Source of the DNA: Paracoccaceae bacterium
GTDB taxonomy: Bacteria > Pseudomonadota > Alphaproteobacteria > Rhodobacterales > Rhodobacteraceae
Assembly (NCBI GenBank): GCA_018647275.1
Contig: JABGTH010000278.1
Location: 1-12,361, forward strand
Length of the DNA stretch: 12,361 nt
Direction of reading: 5' to 3'
Part shown: positions 6,712 through 12,361 of the stretch, piece by piece
How positions within the stretch are numbered: the first letter of the stretch is position 1
How the letters are laid out: the number at the start of each line of letters is the position of its first letter
Made by a program: the position numbers and the translations under genes
Notes under the pieces: generated by a model
Database searches by the model: none
Told to the model about the DNA's origin: nothing
Seen by the model: the letters and a program-made list of their open reading frames with translations, nothing else

Positions 6712-8048
6712 TATTCTACGCCTCCCATCAAAGTTGCATGAATATCCATTGCGGCGTCGCGGCCCTCGGCCACTGCCGTCACCGTAAGATCATTCCCGCC
6801 AGAGGCACAATCGCCCCCCGCCCAAACCTTAGAACGGTTGGTGCGACCTCTCTCTGATACGGCAATTTTACCGCCTTCTAGGACCAAGCCACCATCGGTT
6901 GTCAAAGTTTGCCCAATGGCACTGAACACCTGATCTGCATTCAGGAACAATGTCTCACCCGTGCCAGCCAGCTTTCCGTTAGTCACAGCGGTATATTCCA
7001 ACTCAATTTGTGTGGACGCACCGCCATTAAGCACGGCTTTGGGTTGGACGTTGAACAACAATTGAACACCATGCGACGCTGCAAGGTCTTGTTCGTAGCG
7101 GCTTGCGCTCATGGCTTCGCGGCCACGGCGATAGGCAATTGTCACGTTCTGGGCTCCCAGCAGTTTTGACTGCACCGCTGCGTCAACGGCTGTCATACCA
7201 CCACCGATCACAACAACATTGCGCCCCACAGGTAGGGTCGCCAAATCATCAGTCTGGCGCAGTAACTCGATGAATTCGACCGCATCAATGACACTGTCGT
7301 TTTCACCTCCGTCAATGCCAAGCGCATTAACGCCACCTAAACCAACGCTCAGGAACACCGCATCAAAATCGCGCGCCAGATCATCAAGGCTTAGGGCGTC
7401 GCCCAATGCTTTGCCGTTTTCCAGCGTAATTCCACCAATGGCCAGCAACCAATCGACCTCTTTAGCAGCAAAATCGTTTGTCGATTTGTAGGCTGCAATT
7501 CCATATTCGTTAAGGCCACCCGCCTTTGGCCGTGCATCATACAGCGCCACATTATGGCCTAGCATCGCCAAACGGTGTGCGCAGGAAAGGCCCGCAGGAC
7601 CGGCACCAACCACCGCGACCGTCTTGCCGGTCGCGTCTGCGCGTTCAAAAGGGTGTACGCCTTTCGCCATCAACGTATCAGTGGCATGGCGCTGCAAACG
7701 GCCAATCTCGACGGGTTTTCCCTCGGCCACCTCACGTACACAGGCTTGCTCGCATAATTCTTCTGTCGGGCAAACGCGGGCGCACATGCCGCCTAAAATG
7801 TTCATATCAAAAATTGTTGTTGCAGCGGCCTCTGGTGTGCCTGTGCTGATTTGGCGAATGAACAGGGGGATATCAATGTCTGTCGGACACGCCGTTACGC
7901 AGGGTGCATCGTGACAGAAATAACAGCGATCTGAGGCGACGGCGGCCTCATGGGGCTGAAGCGGCGCATGAAGGTCGCCAAAGTTTTCTCTCAGACTATC
8001 ATCGTTAAGACGGCGCGCAGTAACGCCTGGGTTCATTTGGCTATTCAT
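6711..8048 (-). CDS. preT: NAD-dependent dihydropyrimidine dehydrogenase, electron-input subunit PreT
   Basis: Takes electrons from NAD(P)H through FAD and Fe-S clusters and passes them to PreA; GltD-like and equivalent to the N-terminal half of mammalian DPD. 445 aa from ATG 8048, chosen because GGAG lies five bases upstream; a frame-open ATG at 8066 would add six residues and lacks a good site. In 445-aa numbering the N-terminal cluster domain has C42/C45/C50/C54 and C89/C93/C99/C103, with Q119 sixteen residues after C103. The FAD-binding G-A-G-P-A-G is at 148-153, the NAD(P)-binding G-G-G-M-T-A at 282-287, and the closing G-G-D motif at about 411-413. The spacing reproduces DPD, including its Gln cluster ligand. 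First gene of the preT-preA operon, with a RutR-like operator about 50 bases upstream. Confidence 0.96.
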   Translation of the reverse strand: MNSQMNPGVTARRLNDDSLRENFGDLHAPLQPHEAAVASDRCYFCHDAPCVTACPTDIDIPLFIRQISTGTPEAAATTIFDMNILGGMCARVCPTEELCEQACVREVAEGKPVEIGRLQRHATDTLMAKGVHPFERADATGKTVAVVGAGPAGLSCAHRLAMLGHNVALYDARPKAGGLNEYGIAAYKSTNDFAAKEVDWLLAIGGITLENGKALGDALSLDDLARDFDAVFLSVGLGGVNALGIDGGENDSVIDAVEFIELLRQTDDLATLPVGRNVVVIGGGMTAVDAAVQSKLLGAQNVTIAYRRGREAMSASRYEQDLAASHGVQLLFNVQPKAVLNGGASTQIELEYTAVTNGKLAGTGETLFLNADQVFSAIGQTLTTDGGLVLEGGKIAVSERGRTNRSKVWAGGDCASGGNDLTVTAVAEGRDAAMDIHATLMGGVE

Positions 8049-8097
8049 GAGATCTCCATCGGTCAATTTTAGGAATCATCATGGCATGAAATAAAAT

Positions 8098-8113
8098 TTT
8101 ATCAAATGGTAAA
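8098..8113. promoter_or_regulatory. RutR-like operator upstream of preT
   Basis: TTTATCA-AA-TGGTAAA shares its right half (TGGTAAA) exactly with the 4628-4643 site and has the same two-base spacer; it matches 11 of 14 positions of the E. coli RutR consensus. It lies 50 bases upstream of the preT ATG. A minus-strand TATAAAAT (8124-8117) sits beside it, so a bound repressor would cover the likely start region. It is flanked by two AAAATTTTAT copies (8093-8102 and 8114-8123), 21 bases apart. Confidence 0.7.
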
Positions 8114-8291
8114 AAAATTTTATATGCAAAGTTGGCTTACAAAGGGGCGCGCTTTGGTTCGATCCGCGCTCACCAACCGATAACAAACCTTTGAAATTGC
8201 TGGCTCAACGGGATGACGCCACCAACGGCGCTCATTGCGTCAGAAAAAGGCGTTCACCACGTCAAAATCCTACTCTGGTGCTCTTCCCTTG

Positions 8292-8317
8292 GTGTAAAGG
8301 ACCAAAGCAGTTTACAC
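8292..8317. repeat. Inverted repeat GTGTAAA-N12-TTTACAC upstream of katG
   Basis: Perfect 7-base arms with a 12-base spacer, centred about 163 bases upstream of the katG start. The geometry suits binding of a dimeric regulator, but it does not obviously match the OxyR ATAG/CTAT pattern. No regulator is assigned. Confidence 0.5.
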
Positions 8318-8373
8318 ATTCCCCTCAAACTTGATCCAAGCGCCGCACCCACGGGTTGATCGCGAAGGGAGAA

Positions 8374-8385
8374 GCAAAATTTTGC
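8374..8385. repeat. Perfect 12-base palindrome GCAAAATTTTGC upstream of katG
   Basis: It lies 83-94 bases before the katG ATG, within reach of a promoter, and directly precedes the second copy of ACTCTGGTGC. It may be an operator or chance in AT-rich DNA. Confidence 0.45.
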
Positions 8386-8467
8386 CACTCTGGTGCAATT
8401 TCAAACTACCCGTCCCAATCGAATCTGATAAACCACTCTCAAAGCAGCCCAATATTGGAGAGCGACA

Positions 8468-10612
8468 ATGGACGGAAACGATATCGGCAAGTGCCCTGTC
8501 ATGCACGGCGCAAGCATTCACGCAACGAACGAAGTACGCGGCAATCGTGATTGGTGGCCAAACCAGTTGAACCTAAAAATCCTAAACCAGAACACAGATC
8601 AAACTGATCCGTTCGGTGGCAAAGTTGATTACACGAAATCCTTTGAAACATTGGACGTTGCAGCGCTGAAGGCGGACTTGGCCGCACTGATGACGGACAG
8701 CCAAGAATGGTGGCCTGCTGATTATGGTCACTATGGTCCATTCTTTGTGCGCCTTTCATGGCACGCGGCTGGCACCTACCGTACAGGCGATGGCCGTGGC
8801 GGTGCAGGCACGGGCCAACAACGTTTCGCACCCCTCAACAGCTGGCCTGACAATGGCAACCTCGACAAAGGTCGTCGTTTGCTTTGGCCACTGAAACAGA
8901 AATACGGCAACGCCATTTCTTGGGCTGACCTATTTGTACTGGCTGGCACTGTGGGCATGGAAACCATGGGTTTCAAATCCTTCGGCTTCGGCTTTGGCCG
9001 CGCAGATACGTGGGAGCCAGAAGAAGACGTCTATTGGGGCGTCGAGGATGTATGGTTGGATGACAAACGCTATACAGGTGATCGTGATCTAGAAAACCCA
9101 TTGGCAGCTGTGCAAATGGGCCTGATCTACGTGAACCCAGAGGGGCCAAACGGCAACCCTGATCCAGTATTGTCTGGTGTTGATATTCGCGAAACATTCG
9201 CGCGTATGGGCATGGATGACGCAGAAACTGTGGCATTGGTTGCGGGTGGTCACACCTTTGGCAAAGGCCACGGCGCTGGTGATCCATCCCTTGTTGGTGC
9301 AGAACCTGAAGGTGCACCGATCGAGCAAATGGGCTTTGGTTGGAAAAACAGCTTTGGCGATGGCAAAGGCGTTCACACAACGACCTCTGGCATTGAAGGC
9401 GCATGGACACCAACACCGACGCAGTGGGATAACTCCTACTTTGACACGTTGTTTGGTTGGGAATGGGAGCTGACAAAAAGCCCCGCAGGTGCCCAGCAAT
9501 GGACCGCCATCGGCGGCGAGGGCACGGTACCAGACGCCCACGATCCGTCGCGCAGCCACGCCCCTATGATGACAACGGCCGACATGGCGTTGCGCATGGA
9601 TGCGATCTATGAGCCGATTTCACGTGACTTCCACGCGAACCCGGACAAGTTCCACGATGCATATGCGCGCGCATGGTTCAAACTGACCCACCGCGATATG
9701 GGACCAAAAGTACGTTACCTTGGCCCAGACGTGCCTTCTGAGGAATTGCTATGGCAAGATCCGCTTCCAGCGGGTGCTGCTGCTTTGTCCGATGCAGATG
9801 TTGCGTCTTTGAAAGCTGCTGTTCTAGCATCAGATCTTAGCATTGCTGAGCTGGTTGAAACCGCATGGGCGTCTGCGTCATCCTACCGTGGTTCCGATCA
9901 CCGCGGCGGCGCAAACGGTGCGCGTGTCGCATTGGCCCCGCAAAAGCATTGGGAAGCCAACAACCCAGAGCAACTTGCAAAGGTTCTCGATGGTTTGCGC
10001 GCGATCCAATCCGCGTCAGGCATCAACGTGTCCTTGGCCGACTTGATCGTTGTCGCGGGTTCTGCAGCTGTTGAACAAGCGGCGAAAAACGGTGGCCACG
10101 CGGTCAACGTCGCAATCACCACAGGCCGTGTCGATGCGACCCAAGAGCAGACAGACGTCGAAGGCTTTGCGGTTCTTGAGCCAATCGCCGATGGTTTCCG
10201 CAACTACCTGAAAAAAGAGTTCGCGGTCTCTGCCGAAGAACTGCTTGTCGACAAGGCACAGCTTTTGACGCTCACAGCGCCAGAGATGACAGCCCTTGTT
10301 GGTGGCCTGCGCACAATCAGCGGTGCCTTCACGGATGAAGCCGAAACCCTAAGTACCGATTTCTTCAAGAACATCGTTGATATGGGCGTCAGCTGGTCAC
10401 CAGTTGTCGATCACACCAACGCGTTTGAAGGCGTTGCTGGCGGTGAAGTGAAATGGATGGGCACACGTGTCGATCTGGTCTTTGGCTCCAACTCCCAATT
10501 GCGTGCCTTGTCAGAAGCATTCGCACAAAACGATGCAGACGCCGCATTCGCACAGACCTTTGCAGATGCATGGACCAAGGTGATGAACCTTGATCGCTTC
10601 GATCTGGCCTAA
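8468..10612 (+). CDS. katG: Catalase-peroxidase KatG
   Basis: Haem enzyme that removes hydrogen peroxide and has peroxidase activity; 714 aa, normal for the family. It has two peroxidase-type domains: the active N-terminal one (about 50-420) and the haem-less C-terminal one. Distal residues are R95, W98 and H99 (R-L-S-W-H-A-A-G-T-Y-R); the proximal haem ligand is H262 (G-G-H-T-F-G-K), with W313 and D372. The W-Y-M adduct needed for catalase activity is present as W98-Y221-M247, and the mobile arginine is R416 (K-V-R-Y). S307 corresponds to Ser315 of M. tuberculosis KatG. ATG 8468 has GGAG seven bases upstream. No signal peptide, so cytoplasmic. No oxyR gene is adjacent in the window. It ends in a hairpin and a strong terminator. 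Confidence 0.98.
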   Translation: MDGNDIGKCPVMHGASIHATNEVRGNRDWWPNQLNLKILNQNTDQTDPFGGKVDYTKSFETLDVAALKADLAALMTDSQEWWPADYGHYGPFFVRLSWHAAGTYRTGDGRGGAGTGQQRFAPLNSWPDNGNLDKGRRLLWPLKQKYGNAISWADLFVLAGTVGMETMGFKSFGFGFGRADTWEPEEDVYWGVEDVWLDDKRYTGDRDLENPLAAVQMGLIYVNPEGPNGNPDPVLSGVDIRETFARMGMDDAETVALVAGGHTFGKGHGAGDPSLVGAEPEGAPIEQMGFGWKNSFGDGKGVHTTTSGIEGAWTPTPTQWDNSYFDTLFGWEWELTKSPAGAQQWTAIGGEGTVPDAHDPSRSHAPMMTTADMALRMDAIYEPISRDFHANPDKFHDAYARAWFKLTHRDMGPKVRYLGPDVPSEELLWQDPLPAGAAALSDADVASLKAAVLASDLSIAELVETAWASASSYRGSDHRGGANGARVALAPQKHWEANNPEQLAKVLDGLRAIQSASGINVSLADLIVVAGSAAVEQAAKNGGHAVNVAITTGRVDATQEQTDVEGFAVLEPIADGFRNYLKKEFAVSAEELLVDKAQLLTLTAPEMTALVGGLRTISGAFTDEAETLSTDFFKNIVDMGVSWSPVVDHTNAFEGVAGGEVKWMGTRVDLVFGSNSQLRALSEAFAQNDADAAFAQTFADAWTKVMNLDRFDLA

Positions 10613-10620
10613 GGCATAAC

Positions 10621-10640
10621 AGGCGGGGGCAACCCCGCCT
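10621..10640 (+). other. GNRA-loop hairpin after katG
   Basis: AGGCGGGG - GCAA - CCCCGCCT: a perfect 8-bp stem closed by a GCAA tetraloop, starting eight bases after the katG stop. There is no T run after it, so it is more likely an mRNA 3' stabiliser, or part of a two-hairpin terminator, than a terminator by itself. Confidence 0.75.
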
Positions 10641-10652
10641 AACTGCACAAAC

Positions 10653-10692
10653 AAAAGCGGCGCGTTGACTAGGATCAACGCGCCGCTTTTTT
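10653..10692. terminator. Strong bidirectional terminator between katG and the exchanger gene
   Basis: A perfect 16-bp inverted repeat (AAAAGCGGCGCGTTGA, 10653-10668, with its complement at 10675-10690) around the loop CTAGGA. On the plus strand the stem ends in TTTTTT. On the minus strand it ends in TTTT followed by GTTTG. It can stop katG transcripts and those of the convergent exchanger gene. Confidence 0.93.
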
Positions 10693-10712
10693 GTTCTGTG
10701 ATCGTGAGTGGA

Positions 10713-11678
10713 TCAGCCTGCCAAAGCCAACCAGACCAAGTAGCAGGCATACATCAGATATGTACCCAGCAACGCAGGGCCGACAACACGGCGCACAGGC
10801 GCAAGCTTGAAGGACGCCAGCCAGATCAACGTCATCACCAATAGAAATCCGATATCAATCGAGATGCCACGGGAATACTCAAACGAGGCAACAAGGCCCG
10901 AAACACCCAAGATCCCGAAGATGTTGAAAATCTGACTGCCCACGATATTGCCGATAACAATGTTCGAACGTTTCATACGGGCCGCCTCGATGCACGAGAT
11001 AACCTCGGGCAGGCTGCCACCAGCGGCGATGATTGTCGCGCCAATGACGACGTCAGGAATACCTAATGCCGTTGCGACACCGACGGCATTTGTGACCGTA
11101 ATATTGGCAAACAGGCTCATGCCGAGGGCACCCACGATCAAACATGGGATGATAACCGACATGGATTGGTTGATACCGGAAAGGTCTTCTTCGTCATCTT
11201 CACAATCAGGATTGCGCAGCGTCCAAACTGTAAAACCGACAAAGCCAGCGAACAAAACCATCGCAATCGCGCGGGTGAACACGGCCATCTCAGGGGAGGG
11301 GCCAGACATCAGGGTGACAAGCAACAAGAAGACGGTACCCAGCAGACCAATCACAGCAGCCTTCACATAGGCCATTGATGGACATTGGTATTTGACCAGC
11401 AATCCAGCCAGACCAATACCAAGGCCAAGGTTCACAATATTACTACCAACAATGTTGGACGCGATCACATCACCAGCGGACTGAAGGCTGGCCGCGACGT
11501 TGATCGCGAGCTCTGGCGCGCTTGTGCCGATTGCGACGATAATACTGCCAACGATAAACTCTGGAATACCAAACCGTTGAGCCGCGCCAACAGCGCCGTT
11601 CAGGAATATCTTTGCACAAACAACAACACCGACAAGCCCGCCAAGAAGGAGCACAAATTGAAGAGGGACTTCGCTCAA
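10713..11678 (-). CDS. Calcium/sodium antiporter, CaCA family (YrbG-like)
   Basis: Inner-membrane cation/Ca2+ exchanger, probably exporting Ca2+ in exchange for Na+ or H+. The 321 aa protein has about ten hydrophobic segments in two inverted halves joined by an acidic loop (D-C-E-D-D-E-E-D, 158-165). The two alpha repeats are at about 43-84 (G-T-S-A-P-E 51-56, then G-S-N-I-V-N 78-83) and 211-252 (G-G-S-L-P-E 220-225, then G-S-Q-I-F-N 247-252), with E56 and E225 as expected ion ligands. In the second repeat the usual G-T-S is G-G-S. The start is TTG at 11678 with GGA about seven bases upstream; an in-frame TGA lies just upstream and the next Met is residue 102, so TTG is the reasonable start. 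Convergent with katG, sharing its terminator. Ion choice cannot be read from sequence. Confidence 0.92.
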   Translation of the reverse strand: MSEVPLQFVLLLGGLVGVVVCAKIFLNGAVGAAQRFGIPEFIVGSIIVAIGTSAPELAINVAASLQSAGDVIASNIVGSNIVNLGLGIGLAGLLVKYQCPSMAYVKAAVIGLLGTVFLLLVTLMSGPSPEMAVFTRAIAMVLFAGFVGFTVWTLRNPDCEDDEEDLSGINQSMSVIIPCLIVGALGMSLFANITVTNAVGVATALGIPDVVIGATIIAAGGSLPEVISCIEAARMKRSNIVIGNIVGSQIFNIFGILGVSGLVASFEYSRGISIDIGFLLVMTLIWLASFKLAPVRRVVGPALLGTYLMYACYLVWLALAG

Positions 11679-11810
11679 GTTTATTCCAGTCTTTGATCAA
11701 TTCAAGGCGTTGAAACGCAGCATTGCGCTCTAAGCTCTACCGCTCGTTAATTGTGCGCGAACACCGTGAAGTCAAGTTGTCAGACGAACAGTAAACGCGG
11801 TTACCTTTGG

Positions 11811-11856
11811 TAGATGTTGCCTCAAGGCCATTAAATCAACCAACAGGCGACATCTA
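11811..11856. repeat. 11-base inverted repeat in the exchanger / glxA-like intergenic region
   Basis: TAGATGTTGCC (11811-11821) and GGCGACATCTA (11846-11856) are complementary except for one pair that would be G-U in RNA; a 12th pair follows inward. The 24-base loop and the place, about 95 bases before the glxA-like TTG, suggest an operator pair or a leader hairpin. No T run follows. Confidence 0.5.
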
Positions 11857-11951
11857 ATGCAGCAAATCACCTGAAAAGCGATAGCAGGCGCCGCCAATTT
11901 GCTACATGAATACGGATAACCCCGAACCACGAACTAAAACAGAGCACCGAA

Positions 11952-12361
11952 TTGACAGACCCGACTGACATAGAAAACAATGATAATACTGCAACCGCTA
12001 CCAATGGCACGCGACTGACGTTTGAATTGTTTGTCGAGAAGGGGTTTGACGAATTCGAAATAGGATGCATCATCCGCACATTGTCACTCGCCAATGACAT
12101 CCACCCCAACGCGCCGTTTGAATGGCGGTTCACCTCTAATGAACCGGGCATGGTCACATCGGCCAATGGCCTGATCGTACGTGCAGAACCCGCGATTCCA
12201 GATCACGGGTTTTCCGATCTTATGATTGTAGTCGGTGGCACGCGCGTTGACGCCGCCAGTTGGCTGGTGCGCCTTCGTATGATGCAACGTCAGGGCCTTA
12301 GCGTTGTTTTGCTGTCCGACGCTGCAACGGCCTACATCCGATCATCCCAACGCTTAGAGGG
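11952..12361 (+). CDS. GlxA-family (DJ-1/PfpI-like + AraC) transcriptional regulator, 5' part only
   Basis: The frame runs open from a TTG at 11952 to the window end (136 codons) with no ATG near its beginning. After a polar tail of about 20 residues rich in Asn, Asp and Thr, it shows the start of a DJ-1/PfpI-like sensor domain: a beta strand L-T-F-E-L-F-V, then G-F-D-E-F-E-I, a segment near T-S-A-N-G-L, the strand D-L-M-I-V-V-G-G, and the region where PfpI enzymes carry the nucleophile, here S-D-A-A-T-A without Cys, as in non-enzymatic GlxA regulators. The AraC DNA-binding domain would lie beyond the window. An in-frame stop at 11907-11909 limits upstream extension. No convincing Shine-Dalgarno precedes the TTG. 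Family call is from fold-pattern recognition; the inducer is unknown. Confidence 0.75.
   Translation, partial: MTDPTDIENNDNTATATNGTRLTFELFVEKGFDEFEIGCIIRTLSLANDIHPNAPFEWRFTSNEPGMVTSANGLIVRAEPAIPDHGFSDLMIVVGGTRVDAASWLVRLRMMQRQGLSVVLLSDAATAYIRSSQRLE

Larger units (their letters stand above)
8049..8467. other. 419-base divergent intergenic region, preT / katG
   Basis: No convincing gene was found. The left 80 bases are AT-rich and hold the preT ribosome site (GGAG, 8054-8057), the RutR-like operator and a probable -10 element. The rest is presumably the katG control region. It has several small symmetric elements: TGACGC/GCGTCA (8214-8219 and 8237-8242), GTGTAAA-N12-TTTACAC (8292-8317), the palindrome GCAAAATTTTGC (8374-8385), and two copies of ACTCTGGTGC (8272-8281, 8387-8396). 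I could not place a katG promoter with confidence. Two short plus-strand open frames here (from 8331 and 8356) lack ribosome sites and look accidental. Confidence 0.6.

Noticed and set aside
8331..8570. Small plus-strand frames upstream of and overlapping the katG start
   Set aside because: No ribosome site, no recognisable domain, and they overlap the well-supported katG frame.
8973..9559. Long antisense open frames inside katG
   Set aside because: Cys/Arg/Pro-rich translations without domain features; they arise from katG codon bias on the opposite strand.
11804..11816. TTACC-TTT-GGTA resembling a third RutR site before the glxA-like gene
   Set aside because: The half-site spacing differs from the two real candidates (odd-length centre), and the gene has no clear tie to pyrimidine use.
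11867..12287. Minus-strand frames at the right end
   Set aside because: The plus-strand frame there reads as a coherent GlxA-type domain; the opposite frames do not resemble any family.

Overview
The window looks like chromosome from an alphaproteobacterium, most likely a Rhodobacterales / Roseobacter-group marine bacterium. This is judged from protein style, moderate GC and gene order, not from a database search. It holds seven genes of a pyrimidine (uracil/thymine) use locus, then a catalase-peroxidase, a cation/Ca2+ exchanger and the start of a GlxA-type regulator. No mobile element, CRISPR array, tRNA or rRNA was seen.

Layout. Positions 6-4588, all on the minus strand, read from right to left: an M20 carbamoyl-amide hydrolase (probable beta-ureidopropionase), dihydropyrimidinase (hydA), an ABC ATPase and an ABC permease. 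The substrate-binding protein of this transporter is not in the window and probably lies past the left edge. A RutR-like TetR regulator (4765-5367, plus) is divergent from the hydrolase. preA and preT (5407-8048, minus) encode the two subunits of NAD-dependent dihydropyrimidine dehydrogenase. They overlap by one base, converge on the regulator and end in a good intrinsic terminator. Together the genes encode the full reductive pathway: uracil to dihydrouracil (PreTA), to N-carbamoyl-beta-alanine (HydA), to beta-alanine + CO2 + NH3 (hydrolase), plus a dedicated uptake system.

Regulation. Two 16-base imperfect palindromes close to the E. coli RutR operator (TTGACCA-NN-TGGTCAA) sit where such a regulator should act: at 4628-4643 between regulator and hydrolase, and at 8098-8113 just upstream of preT. 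This suggests a local circuit in which a RutR-family protein, known in E. coli from the oxidative Rut pathway, controls the reductive pathway.

Right part. katG (8468-10612, plus) has all catalytic and adduct residues. It is followed by a GNRA-loop hairpin and a 16-bp-stem bidirectional terminator shared with a convergent Na+/Ca2+-type exchanger (10713-11678, minus, TTG start). A GlxA-family regulator begins near 11952 (plus, probable TTG start) and runs off the right end. The 419-base preT/katG intergenic region is rich in small repeats that no gene explains. The enzymes belong to known families. The less ordinary points are the operator pair, the missing DPD-type catalytic cysteine in PreA, the enlarged N-terminal segment of the permease, and the palindromes upstream of katG and glxA.
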